NCBI GenBank assembly: GCA_050250695.1
Contig: JBFWOE010000002.1
Location: 1-64,000 of the forward strand
DNA: 64,000 nucleotides
Direction of reading: 5' to 3'
Source: Ga0077527 sp050250695
GTDB lineage: Bacteria; Pseudomonadota; Gammaproteobacteria; Burkholderiales; SG8-41
Shown here: piece by piece, positions 1-8,096 of the stretch
Layout: each line of letters opens with the position of its first letter
Numbering within the stretch: position 1 is the first letter of the stretch
Position numbers and translations under genes: made by a program
The notes under the pieces: generated by a model
Databases searched by the model: none
What the model saw: only the letters and a program-made list of their open reading frames with translations
What the model was told of the DNA's origin: nothing

Positions 1-125
1 AGCCGCGCCTTCAGCGTCGGGATCAGCGTCATGCCGCCGGACAGGGGTTTGGCTTCGTCATCCTTGGCCAGCAGTTCGCCCGCTTCCTTCAGCGTTTTGG
101 CCTTGCGATACTGGAATGCAAACAT
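1..125 (-). CDS. Molybdenum hydroxylase FAD-binding (CoxM-like) subunit, 5' part only
   Basis: The window edge cuts this gene, so only about 41 N-terminal residues are visible. They begin MFAFQYRKAKTLKEA and include a SGGMTLIPTLK segment, which matches the flavin-binding start (usually AGGTDLLP or AGGMSLIP) of CoxM/XdhB-type subunits. Such subunits carry FAD and pass electrons from the iron-sulfur subunit to an acceptor. The ATG lies 2 nt after the stop of the large-subunit gene, with a GAAAGGA ribosome site inside the end of that gene, so the two are co-translated. The small 2Fe-2S subunit is not upstream and would have to lie beyond the left edge. Confidence 0.85.
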   Translation of the reverse strand, partial: MFAFQYRKAKTLKEAGELLAKDDEAKPLSGGMTLIPTLKAR

Positions 126-127
126 GG

Positions 128-2452
128 TCAGTGTCCTTTCTTGGCCGACGTGATCGCCTGCCACAGCTTGTGCGCGGTCAGCGGCATGTCCAGCGGCGGC
201 ACGCCCAGCGGCCGCAGCGCGTTCATCACGGCGTTGGTCAGCGCGGCAAGCGAGGCCGTGCAGCCGGATTCACCCATGCCCTTCACGCCCAGCGGGCTGA
301 TGGTGCCGAAGGTGGTGTGGTCGGCGATGGTGATGTCCTTGATCCAGCCCGCCTTGGGCATCGGGTAATCGGCGAAGCTGCCGGTCAGCAGCTGGCCGGT
401 GTCTTTGTCGTAAACGATGTTCTCGCCGAAAATCTGGCCCCAGCCCTGCGCCACCGCGCCGTGCATCTGGCCTTCGACGATGGTGTGGTTGATCACCGTG
501 CCGCAGTCGTCGACTGTCACATAAGAGACGACTTGGGTCACGCCGGTCTGCGGATCGATTTCGACTTCGGCGATATGGCAGCCGTTGGGGAAGGTCGAGC
601 CGAATTTGCCTTCGCCGGTGGCCGACAGCGGCTTTTTCGCCGCCAGTTCGCCCAGCGTGATTTTTTTGGTCGACTCCTTCGACTGGAACTCGCCCTTGGC
701 ATAGGCCACCTGCGACGGTTCGACGCCCAGCTGTTCCGCGGCCAGCGGTGTCGCCACTTCGATCAGTTTTTTCGCCGCGATGTGGCAAACCGTGCCGGCG
801 CCGACGATGGTGCGCGAGCCGCCGGTATGGTTGCCGATCAGGCCCTGCTCGCCTATGCCCTGGCGCAGCTTGACGCGCTCGGCGTGGATGCCGAGGCCGT
901 CGCCGATGATCTGCGCAAACGTGGTTTCATGGCCCTGGCCCTGCGAATGCGATACCGAGTATGCGGTGATCGTGCCGTCGTTGTTGACCTCCAGCCGCAC
1001 TTCGTCCTTGGGAAACATGCCGGCGCCGGAATTCTCGATCACCGTGGACATGCCCAGGCCGCGCAGCTGGCCGCGTTTTTCCGATTCAGTGCGGCGCCTG
1101 GCAAAACCCTTGACGTCTGCCAGCTTCAGCGCCTTTTCCAGCACCGCCGGAAAATCGGCGATGTCGTAGACCGAGCCGGTCGGCGTTTTGTACGGGAAGG
1201 CATCGCTGGGGATGAAGTTGCGCCGGCGGATTTCCGCCGGGTCGATGTTCATCTGCGCCGCCGATTCATCGACCAGGCGTTCGATCGTATAGGCAATTTC
1301 AGGACGCGCAGCACCCCGGTAGGCCGACACCGGCACGGTATTGGTCAGTGCCACGCGCCAGCGGCCGAACAGCGCCTGGGTCTTGTAGACACCGTTCAGG
1401 CAGGTCACCGGATTGCGCATCGGGCTGACCGGGCCTGCGGGATGCAGGTAGGCGCCGAGGTCGGCGATCCAGTCCAGCTTCATCGCGAGGAAGGTGCCGT
1501 CCTTGTCCAGCGCCAGTTCGGCATCGATGTAATTGGCGCGGCCGTGCGAATCCGACTGGAAACCCTCGCTGCGCGAGGACACCCATTTCACCGGACGGTT
1601 GAGCGCCCTGGCGGCGATCATCGCGGCGACGTATTCGGTATAGGCAATGCTGCGCTGGCCAAAGCCGCCGCCGACGTCTTTGGCCCTGATGTTCAGCTTG
1701 TCGTCCGGCACGCCCGTGTAGGCGGCAATCTGCATGCGCATCATGTTGATGCCCTGCACCGGCACATGGACCGTATAGGCGCCGGAAGCGGCGTCATAAG
1801 CCACCAGGCAGGCGCGCGGCTCCATCGGGCTGGGCGCGACGCGGGTGCAGTCGAGTTTCAGCCTGGTGACATGGGCGGCTTTGGCAAAGGCCGCGGCCAC
1901 GGCGGCGGCATCACCGGCTTCCTGTTCGAACACCAGGTTGTTCGGCACGTTGTCGTGCAGCTGCGGCGCGCCGGCTTCCAGCGTGGCCCGCGGGTCCACG
2001 GTCACCGGCAGGTCTTCGTATTCGACTTCGATCAGTTCCGCGGCGTCCTGGGCCTGCAGCGCGGTTTCGGCGACCACCATGGCCACGGTTTCGCCGACAA
2101 AACGCACGCGCTCATGCGCCAGCACTGCGCGATTGGGCAGGTTGGCCTTTTTGCCATCCTTGCCGGGGAAGGTCAGCATGCTCAGCGGCTTCACATAGCC
2201 GGCCTTGACCGCGTCCTCGCCGGTGTAGACCCCGAGCACGCCCTTGGCCTTGCGCGCTGCATCGGTGTTGATGGACAGGATTCTGGCGTGGGCGCGATCG
2301 GCACGCAGGAATGCGGCGTGCGCCTGGTTGGGCAGATTCCAGTCGGCGGCATAACACCCCTCGCCCTTGATCAGCCGCAGGTCTTCAAGACGGGAAAGGT
2401 GCACCCCGCCGACGTCGAACAGGTGTTGATGGTCCATGACAATCCCGGGCAC
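128..2452 (-). CDS. Xanthine dehydrogenase/CO dehydrogenase-family molybdopterin-binding large subunit (CoxL-like)
   Basis: This 774-residue protein is the catalytic Mo-cofactor subunit of a molybdenum hydroxylase. The first domain (about 15-135, RLEDLRLIKGEG) is the a/b hammerhead. The molybdopterin domain shows GGGFGQRS at 261-268, AYRGAARPE at 377-385 and GVKGMGESG at 722-730, whose Glu728 is the likely catalytic base. The AYRGA loop resembles form II enzymes and not the AYRCSFR loop of true CO dehydrogenase, so CO oxidation is unlikely; the substrate is probably an aldehyde or N-heteroaromatic, which I cannot define. ATG at 2452 is used; a second in-frame ATG five codons later (MDHQHLFDVGG) is equally plausible. 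It is followed by the CoxM-like gene and is divergent from metC. Confidence 0.88.
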   Translation of the reverse strand: MPGIVMDHQHLFDVGGVHLSRLEDLRLIKGEGCYAADWNLPNQAHAAFLRADRAHARILSINTDAARKAKGVLGVYTGEDAVKAGYVKPLSMLTFPGKDGKKANLPNRAVLAHERVRFVGETVAMVVAETALQAQDAAELIEVEYEDLPVTVDPRATLEAGAPQLHDNVPNNLVFEQEAGDAAAVAAAFAKAAHVTRLKLDCTRVAPSPMEPRACLVAYDAASGAYTVHVPVQGINMMRMQIAAYTGVPDDKLNIRAKDVGGGFGQRSIAYTEYVAAMIAARALNRPVKWVSSRSEGFQSDSHGRANYIDAELALDKDGTFLAMKLDWIADLGAYLHPAGPVSPMRNPVTCLNGVYKTQALFGRWRVALTNTVPVSAYRGAARPEIAYTIERLVDESAAQMNIDPAEIRRRNFIPSDAFPYKTPTGSVYDIADFPAVLEKALKLADVKGFARRRTESEKRGQLRGLGMSTVIENSGAGMFPKDEVRLEVNNDGTITAYSVSHSQGQGHETTFAQIIGDGLGIHAERVKLRQGIGEQGLIGNHTGGSRTIVGAGTVCHIAAKKLIEVATPLAAEQLGVEPSQVAYAKGEFQSKESTKKITLGELAAKKPLSATGEGKFGSTFPNGCHIAEVEIDPQTGVTQVVSYVTVDDCGTVINHTIVEGQMHGAVAQGWGQIFGENIVYDKDTGQLLTGSFADYPMPKAGWIKDITIADHTTFGTISPLGVKGMGESGCTASLAALTNAVMNALRPLGVPPLDMPLTAHKLWQAITSAKKGH

Positions 2453-2615
2453 CGCATGCTGGATCTCAGCGGCGGCGCGCGCTCCTCAGTTGGAATAGCG
2501 GCTAGGATAACGCAAAATACACGGACAAACGCATCCGGATTTCCGCCGGTCGTGTTGCACCGTCACCGGCACCCACGCACAATGCCTCCAGCGCAGTCCA
2601 TATCGTAAAAATCCG

Positions 2616-3773
2616 ATGAAAAAAGACACCCTGCTGACCCACGTCGGCCGCAATCCCGCGCAAAGCCACGGCACGGTCAACACGCCGGTGTTTCGCACCT
2701 CGACGGTGATTTTTCCGGACCTCGCGACGTACGAGTCGCGCGATCCGGATGATTTCAAGAGCATGCGCTACGGCATCCACGGCACGCCGACCACCTTCGC
2801 CTTCGAGGAAGCAGTGGCAAAAATGGAAGGCGGTCACCAGGCGGTGGCCGTGCCCTCGGGGCTGGCGGCGATCACCGCCGCGCTGTGCGCCTTCGTCAAA
2901 ACGGGCGACCACCTGCTGATGACCGACAGCACCTATGCGCCGACGCGCATTTTCTGCGAGAAGCAGTTGCGCAAGATGGGCGTGGAAACCGAATATTATG
3001 ATCCGCTGATCGGCGCCGGCATCGCAAAACTGATCAGGAACAACACCAGGGCGGTGTTCTGCGAGGCGCCGGGCTCGCTGACCTTTGAAATGCAGGACAT
3101 CCCGGCGATCGCCGCGGCGGCGCACGCCCGCGGCATCCCGGTGCTGGCCGACACCACCTGGGGCACGCCGTATTTCTTCCGTTCATTCGAGCGCGGCATC
3201 GACGTCTCGATACACGCCGCGACCAAGTACATCGTCGGCCATTCCGACGTGCTGATGGGCGTGATCGTCACCAACGAAAAACACTGGCTGCCGGTGCGCC
3301 ACACGGTGGCCGAGTACGGTTACTGCGTCAGCCCCGACGACTGCTACCTCGCGCTGCGCGGTTTCCGCACCATAGGTGTGCGCATGAAGCAGCAGATGGC
3401 CAACGCGCTGGCGGTGGCGCGCTGGCTGCAGGCGCGCCCCGAGGTGCAGCGCGTGCTGTACCCGGCGCTGGAGGACGATCCCGGCCATGAAATCTGGAAG
3501 CGCGATTTCGACGGCGCGGCCTCGCTGTTCGGCCTCGTGCTGCACGAAGCGCCGCGCGCGAAAGTTGCGGCCTTCGTCAACGCGCTGCAGCTCTTCGGCA
3601 TCGGCTCGAGCTGGGGCGGCTACGAGAGCCTGGTCACCGCGCCGCACCCGGAAAAAGTGCGCAGCGCGACACAGTGGAATCCCGGCGGACCGACGGTACG
3701 CCTGCACATCGGGCTGGAGGATCCGGCGGACCTGATCGCCGACCTCGGGCAGGCGCTGAAGCAGCTGGCCTGA
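2616..3773 (+). CDS. metC: Cystathionine beta-lyase
   Basis: The 385-residue protein is a PLP-dependent Cys/Met metabolism enzyme that cleaves cystathionine to homocysteine, pyruvate and ammonia in methionine synthesis. The PLP lysine is Lys204 in SIHAATKYIVGHSD, a context typical of MetC (SVQAATKYIVGHSD). The phosphate-binding SGLAAI (81-86) and the C-terminal SSWGGYESL (near 330) are also characteristic of the beta-lyase branch. Length is normal. The ribosome site is weak. The next gene, an alpha/beta hydrolase, follows after 31 nt and could be co-transcribed. A broader C-S lyase role is possible, because family members act on several sulfur amino acids. Confidence 0.9.
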   Translation: MKKDTLLTHVGRNPAQSHGTVNTPVFRTSTVIFPDLATYESRDPDDFKSMRYGIHGTPTTFAFEEAVAKMEGGHQAVAVPSGLAAITAALCAFVKTGDHLLMTDSTYAPTRIFCEKQLRKMGVETEYYDPLIGAGIAKLIRNNTRAVFCEAPGSLTFEMQDIPAIAAAAHARGIPVLADTTWGTPYFFRSFERGIDVSIHAATKYIVGHSDVLMGVIVTNEKHWLPVRHTVAEYGYCVSPDDCYLALRGFRTIGVRMKQQMANALAVARWLQARPEVQRVLYPALEDDPGHEIWKRDFDGAASLFGLVLHEAPRAKVAAFVNALQLFGIGSSWGGYESLVTAPHPEKVRSATQWNPGGPTVRLHIGLEDPADLIADLGQALKQLA

Positions 3774-3804
3774 CATTCATGCTCTTACAACAACCGGAGG
3801 AAAC

Positions 3805-5031
3805 GTGATACGCAAGCTGAGAACCGAACGCGACAACCAGCAGTGGATGCTTGACCTCGCGCTGAACATGCGCGGGCGCGTGCAGAATTTCGAGCGCGAC
3901 GACATCGAGGTGCCGGCAGGCAAACGCGCGCGCAATTACCGCATGCTGCCCAAGGTCTGGCGCGAGGCCGGCGAACGCCACGAACGGCTGGCGAAACTGG
4001 CGCAGGCAAGAGGCGCCAGGGCCAGCGCGACCTATCACTATGACCATGCCATCGAGGCCTACCGCATGGCGCAGCACCCGATCTATTTCGACAACCATCC
4101 GGTGAAAAAGCAGCTCTACCGCAAGCTCAACGAGATGGTCGACCGCCGCATCCAGACCGCGGATTACCCGATCGAGCGCGTCGAAGTGCCGTTCGACGAC
4201 GGCAAGACCATCTCCTGCCTGCTGCACCTGCTGCCGGACCGGCGCAAGGCGCCGGTGGTGATCTACGTGCCGGGCATGGACCAGTCGAAGGAAGTGTTCC
4301 CCAAGGCGTACCACAACATCGGGCTCGCGCGCGGCTTCCACGTGCTGGCGATGGACGGCCCGGGCCAGGGCAATTCGAACATGCAGAAAATCCGCGCGGT
4401 CGCCGACAACTACGAGCGTGCCGGCGCCGCCGTGATCAGCTACCTGCGCAAGCGGCCGGAAGTGGACAAGAACAGGATTGCGATCTACGGCATCAGCATG
4501 GGCAGCTACTGGTCGCTGCGGCTGTCGAGCTACGACCATCGCGCCGCAGTGGTGGTGAGCTCAGTGGCCTGCTTCAACCCCAACAACACCATCTTCACGC
4601 AGTCCTCGCCGCGCTTCAAGCAGATGTTCATGTACATGGCGGGCTACGACGACGAAGAACGCTTCGACGAGGAAGTCGCGAAGGGCATGACGGTACGCGG
4701 ATACCTCGACCGCATAAAGTGCCCGACGCTGCTGGTCACCGGCGAGTTCGATCCGCTGTGTCCGCTGGAGGATGCGATCGAGGCCTACGAGGACCTGAAG
4801 GTGCCGAAGGAAATGTGGGTGTTCGAGAACCAGTACCACCCGCTGTGGAGCATCGCCAACCTCGGCGGCATGGACTGCCACGACTACGTGTTCGACTGGC
4901 TGCAGGCTTTCTTCAAGGGGAAGAAGCCGACGAAGCGCGGCAGGATTTCCTACATCCGCGAACACGGCGACGGTCCGTGGTCGGACTGCACCTGGACGCC
5001 GCCGGTGAAACGCGGGCAGGCCTATTTCTGA
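3805..5031 (+). CDS. Alpha/beta hydrolase of the FrsA / dihydropseudooxynicotine-hydrolase type
   Basis: The gene starts with GTG behind a clear CCGGAGGAAAC ribosome site and encodes 408 residues. An N-terminal helical region of about 120 residues precedes an alpha/beta hydrolase fold with oxyanion segment VVIYVPGMDQ (151-160), DGPGQGNS (184-191), nucleophile elbow GISMGS with Ser231, acid Asp316 in GEFDPL, and a likely catalytic His359 in CHDYVFDWL. The architecture matches FrsA/DUF1100 esterases and C-C bond hydrolases such as 2,6-dihydroxypseudooxynicotine hydrolase. The substrate is unknown. Its nearness to a molybdenum hydroxylase is suggestive of a catabolic role but is only circumstantial. 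Confidence 0.75.
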   Translation: MIRKLRTERDNQQWMLDLALNMRGRVQNFERDDIEVPAGKRARNYRMLPKVWREAGERHERLAKLAQARGARASATYHYDHAIEAYRMAQHPIYFDNHPVKKQLYRKLNEMVDRRIQTADYPIERVEVPFDDGKTISCLLHLLPDRRKAPVVIYVPGMDQSKEVFPKAYHNIGLARGFHVLAMDGPGQGNSNMQKIRAVADNYERAGAAVISYLRKRPEVDKNRIAIYGISMGSYWSLRLSSYDHRAAVVVSSVACFNPNNTIFTQSSPRFKQMFMYMAGYDDEERFDEEVAKGMTVRGYLDRIKCPTLLVTGEFDPLCPLEDAIEAYEDLKVPKEMWVFENQYHPLWSIANLGGMDCHDYVFDWLQAFFKGKKPTKRGRISYIREHGDGPWSDCTWTPPVKRGQAYF

Positions 5032-5049
5032 AACGGCCGCCCGGCAACA

Positions 5050-5079
5050 AAAAGGCGCTCCGCGGAGCGCCTTTTTTTC
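5050..5079. terminator. Bidirectional rho-independent terminator
   Basis: A perfect inverted repeat (AAAGGCGCTCCG / CGGAGCGCCTTT) is flanked by an A run on one side and a T run of seven on the other. It lies between the convergent hydrolase gene and the small membrane protein gene, so it can end transcription from both. Confidence 0.9.
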
Positions 5080-5101
5080 AGGCCGCAGAGCGGCTGCTTG
5101 C

Positions 5102-5308
5102 TTATTTGCCCGTGTCCTTGTTTTTCTGCCCCGACCGCCAGATGACGTAGGCGTAGCCGCCGATCAGTCCGACAAAAACCAGCGCGAAAAGGATCAACCC
5201 GGTGGGATCGGCTTCAACCCGCGGCGCCACGGCTGCAGCTTCGTCGTCTGCGGCAAGGACGGGCAAGGTCAGCAGCAGCATCGGAATCCCGGAAATCAGT
5301 TTTTTCAT
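5102..5308 (-). CDS. Small membrane protein of unknown function
   Basis: The 68-residue product has a signal-peptide-like start (MKKLISGIPMLLLTLPVLAAD, cleavage likely after about residue 20). A short acidic/alanine stretch follows, then a single transmembrane helix at about 38-58 (ILFALVFVGLIGGYAYVIW) and a short basic tail ending GQKNKDTGK. The AAGGAG ribosome site 7 nt before the ATG is excellent and supports a real gene. I do not recognise the family. The expected topology is a short periplasmic head and a cytoplasmic tail. It is monocistronic as far as can be seen, lying downstream of trmO on the same strand but 229 nt away. Confidence 0.7.
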   Translation of the reverse strand: MKKLISGIPMLLLTLPVLAADDEAAAVAPRVEADPTGLILFALVFVGLIGGYAYVIWRSGQKNKDTGK

Positions 5309-5537
5309 CGCAAGCTCCTTGAAAACGGTTTGTCAGGTCACCTGCGTATAAACCAGGGTCACCGGATCAGCCGCAGCACGGTTGCCATGGTCGCCGCGGC
5401 AGCTTGCATAAGACTTACACGGGCTTGCGACAAACTTACGCCCGTCCCCGAAAACCGCCGGAATCGCGCGATTCAACCGTTTAACGCGGGTTCTTCGACG
5501 AATGCGGACCCGAAATGTCGGCCTGAAAGGCATGACC

Positions 5538-5993
5538 TCAGAAGTAGCCGTCCATCATCCTGTCCACCCATGCCGGCAAACGCACTTCGTCCTTGCGTTC
5601 GAACGCCGGTATGTAAGGCTTGATGTCGAGCACCGGCGTGCCGTCCAGCGCGTCCAGTCCCCGCACCGCGATGCCCCGGTCGTCGACTGCCACCAGCTCC
5701 ACGGCGGTGACGCCGATCGGGTTCGGACGGAATTTCGTGCGCTGCGCGAACACGCCCACCGGCGCCAGGTCCTCCATGCCGCGTGGATTGCGCGCGAGCT
5801 GCGTCGCCGGATCGAACGCCGGGATGCGGTCGAGGTGGAACACCACAACCACGTGCGAGAACTCGCCGAGGCCGGCAAGGCCCTTGGCATACACCGGGTC
5901 AAGCTCGATGCGCGACTCGACGGCCGCCCAGTGCCCTGCCGACATCTCGGTACGGCCGCTGCGCACATGACCAATCGGTTCAAACCGTGCCAT
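5538..5993 (-). CDS. trmO: tRNA (N6-threonylcarbamoyladenosine37-N6)-methyltransferase, TsaA/TrmO family
   Basis: The 151-residue protein matches the UPF0066/TsaA beta-barrel family that methylates t6A37 in ANN-decoding tRNAs. It starts with the family signature FEPIGHVRSG (4-13) and contains DPVYAKGLAGLGEFSHVVVVFHLDR and TKFRPNPIGVTAVELV (about 85-101), the SAM-binding signature R.NPIG. Length is that of the short, single-domain forms. ATG at 5993 is the only start giving the canonical N terminus. The 229 nt downstream of its stop hold no gene that I can see. Confidence 0.9.
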   Translation of the reverse strand: MARFEPIGHVRSGRTEMSAGHWAAVESRIELDPVYAKGLAGLGEFSHVVVVFHLDRIPAFDPATQLARNPRGMEDLAPVGVFAQRTKFRPNPIGVTAVELVAVDDRGIAVRGLDALDGTPVLDIKPYIPAFERKDEVRLPAWVDRMMDGYF

Positions 5994-6024
5994 GGCGGAT
6001 ATCTCCCGGAATGGTTATAAAAAC

Positions 6025-6050
6025 GAAGGGCCGGCGCATGCCGGCCCTTC
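6025..6050 (-). terminator. Terminator of tRNA-Lys
   Basis: The inverted repeat GAAGGGCCGGC..GCCGGCCCTTC is followed on the minus strand by GTTTTTAT. It lies 10 nt beyond the 3' end of the tRNA gene. Confidence 0.8.
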
Positions 6051-6059
6051 GGATGAAAC

Positions 6060-6135
6060 TGGTAGGCGGTGGGAGATTCGAACTCCCGACCAACGGATTA
6101 AAAGTCCGCTGCTCTACCGGCTGAGCTAACCGCCC
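6060..6135 (-). tRNA. tRNA-Lys (anticodon TTT)
   Basis: On the minus strand the sequence folds as a full cloverleaf: acceptor GGGCGGT/ACCGCCT (first pair G-U), D arm GCTC..GAGC, anticodon stem GCGGA/TCCGT with loop CTTTTAA (anticodon TTT), and T arm GGGAG-TTCGAAT-CTCCC. CCA is encoded at 6062-6060. It is followed by its own terminator. Confidence 0.97.
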
Positions 6136-6209
6136 AAAAAGGGGCGAATTTTACCCGCGCGGGGCATGCAGGGTCAACCGCAACGGGCGCCGGAATCCGG
6201 CACAGGCGC

Positions 6210-7337
6210 TTATTCCTCCTGCATCATGCGCCAGTACTGGTACTTCATCGTACCCGCGGCGCCAATGACGATCGCCATGAAGGTCAGCATCGAACCGATG
6301 GCCAGTGTCGACATGCCGGTAATCGCCTGGCCGACGGTGCAGCCCATGGACAGCACGCCGCCCACGCCCATGAGCACGCCGCCGACCGCGTGATTGGCAA
6401 AATCCTTAAGCGAAACAAACCACTCGATGCGGAAACCTCCGGTGAATATCGCGTAAATGAAGGATCCGGAGATCACGCCGGCCAGCGCGACGACCCCGAA
6501 ATTGATCAGCGTGGTGGTCCCGGGGCTCATCAGGTAACGCACTGTGTCGCCCATCGGGCTGATGAAGGTGTAGGACTGCACCTGGACGCGGCTGGGCACC
6601 TGGGTCGCGAAATCGGCGTATTCCTTCCATGCCTGTCCCAGCGGTCCGCCGGTCAGGTACCAGCCGGCGATCACCGCCAGCCCGACCACGGCGCCGCCGA
6701 GCAGATTGTCAAAACTGCCGCGGAACTCGGACGAACGGAACACGTAGATGAAAAGGATCAGCGCCAGCGCGCCGCCGACAGTGGCGTTGAATCCGCGCGC
6801 AGGCTGCATGCCGGCGATGCCGGAGAGCACCGTGCCGAGTTCCTGCGAGCTCACGCCGTGGCGCGCGAGGTCTATGGTCGTTGCCGACACCCAGGGATGG
6901 AACTGTTTTTCGTAGAACGGCGTCCACAGCATCAGGTAGGCCATGATCGCCGCGATCGCCAGCACCACCAGCGATTTCAGGTTGCCGGCGCCGACGCGCA
7001 CCAGGGTCTTGTTGCCGCAGCCGCTGGCCAGCGTCATGCCGATGCCGAAGAGCACTCCGCCGGCGAGGTAACGCAACCAGCCGAAAGCCGAAGTGCGGTA
7101 CGGCGGAAAGGTTTCCGCCGACAGGTTGACCATGCCCGCGGATTCCAGCGCGACGGCGCCGGTGATCGCGACGGCCATCGCCAGCAGCCATGCGCGCATG
7201 CGCCCGCTGTCGCCCATGTTGACCCAGTCGGAGACCGCACCCATGGTGCAGAAATTGGTCTTGTTGACGACGGCACCGAGAATCACCGCGATCACGAATA
7301 CCGCGGCCAGCACCTGATGGTGTACGTTGAATTCCAT
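6210..7337 (-). CDS. YeeE/YedE family (thiosulfate/sulfur compound) inner-membrane permease
   Basis: The 375-residue polytopic protein belongs to the YeeE/YedE family, whose member TsuA imports thiosulfate through a relay of conserved cysteines. The three key motifs are present: NKTNFCTMG (Cys30), GMTLASGCGNKTLVR (Cys107) and LSMGCTVGQAITG (Cys333). Long hydrophobic runs suggest nine or more membrane helices. An upstream in-frame ATG exists at 7382, but ATG 7337 has a near-ideal GGAGGAAACC ribosome site and the canonical MEFNV start. No TusA-like (TsuB/YeeD) partner gene lies beside it. The exact substrate is inferred from the family only. Confidence 0.85.
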   Translation of the reverse strand: MEFNVHHQVLAAVFVIAVILGAVVNKTNFCTMGAVSDWVNMGDSGRMRAWLLAMAVAITGAVALESAGMVNLSAETFPPYRTSAFGWLRYLAGGVLFGIGMTLASGCGNKTLVRVGAGNLKSLVVLAIAAIMAYLMLWTPFYEKQFHPWVSATTIDLARHGVSSQELGTVLSGIAGMQPARGFNATVGGALALILFIYVFRSSEFRGSFDNLLGGAVVGLAVIAGWYLTGGPLGQAWKEYADFATQVPSRVQVQSYTFISPMGDTVRYLMSPGTTTLINFGVVALAGVISGSFIYAIFTGGFRIEWFVSLKDFANHAVGGVLMGVGGVLSMGCTVGQAITGMSTLAIGSMLTFMAIVIGAAGTMKYQYWRMMQEE

Positions 7338-7390
7338 GATGGTTTCCTCCGCGAACAGTGTACTGCGCCCGGCTGCCGTCAATAATTAAT

Positions 7391-7400
7391 TGTTTTTATT
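7391..7400 (-). repeat. AT-rich motif copy 1 (AATAAAAACA)
   Basis: The minus strand reads AATAAAAACAATTAATTATT just after the queC stop and about 60 nt before the permease start. It shares a 10-nt core with five other intergenic sites in this window. Confidence 0.4.
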
Positions 7401-7403
7401 GAC

Positions 7404-8078
7404 TTATTTGTAACGGGTTGGATCCGCCACCGCGGCCTGCTCAAACCCGGCGCGACGCAGCCGGCAGGAGTCGCAGACGCCGCAGGCGCGACCTTCGGCA
7501 TCGGCCTGATAACAGGAGACGGTCAACGCGTAATCTACGCCCAGCGCCGTGCCGCGGCGAATGATTTCCGCCTTGGTCAGTTCGATGATGGGTGTATGCA
7601 GTTTCAGCGACCGGCCTTCAACCGCGGCCCTGGTCGCCAGATTGGCCAGTGCTTCGAAGGCGCGCATGTACTCCGGGCGGCAGTCCGGATAGCCGGAATA
7701 GTCGACTGCATTCGCGCCGAAAAAAATATCGCTGCTGCTGCACACTTCGGCATGCGCCAGCGCCACTGCCAGCATGATGGTGTTGCGCGCCGGCACGTAG
7801 GTCACAGGTATCCCCGGTTGCACGCCATCGACCGGCACCGGGATCGCGCTGTCGGTCAGCGCCGAACCGCCCAGCGTGCCGAGGTCGATGCACACCACCT
7901 TGTGGGTCGCCGCACCCAGCGCCTGCGCCACCCGCGCGGCGGCATCCAGTTCCGAGCGATGGCGCTGGCCGTAATCGATCGACAGGCAATGGCATGCGTA
8001 ACCCGCTTCACGGGCGATCGCCAGCGTGGTTGCGGAATCCAGCCCGCCCGACAACAGCACGACTGCTTTGGATTTCAT
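7404..8078 (-). CDS. queC: 7-cyano-7-deazaguanine synthase
   Basis: QueC converts 7-carboxy-7-deazaguanine to preQ0 with ATP and ammonia, an early step of queuosine tRNA modification. The 224-residue protein has the PP-loop ATP motif LSGGLDS (9-15), the YVPARN motif (94-99), and a zinc site formed by Cys189, Cys199, Cys202 and Cys205 in CGVCDSCRLRR. Length and motifs are standard. It follows queE by 18 nt and ends the leftward tol-pal/que gene string. Confidence 0.97.
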   Translation of the reverse strand: MKSKAVVLLSGGLDSATTLAIAREAGYACHCLSIDYGQRHRSELDAAARVAQALGAATHKVVCIDLGTLGGSALTDSAIPVPVDGVQPGIPVTYVPARNTIMLAVALAHAEVCSSSDIFFGANAVDYSGYPDCRPEYMRAFEALANLATRAAVEGRSLKLHTPIIELTKAEIIRRGTALGVDYALTVSCYQADAEGRACGVCDSCRLRRAGFEQAAVADPTRYK

Positions 8079-8096
8079 GCGCGCTCGGTGCCCCGC

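Noticed and set aside
128..2452. The large molybdenum subunit as a true aerobic CO dehydrogenase
   Set aside because: The active loop reads AYRGAARPE and not the AYRCSFR form with the copper-binding Cys.
116..2608. An 830-codon open frame on the plus strand opposite the CoxL-like gene
   Set aside because: Its protein is Arg/His/Gly-rich with no domain, and it is the mirror of a clear coding frame in GC-rich DNA. The same applies to long plus-strand frames opposite the TPR-lolB genes (26499-28742), the bio operon (52609-55092) and ctaB (41148-42875).
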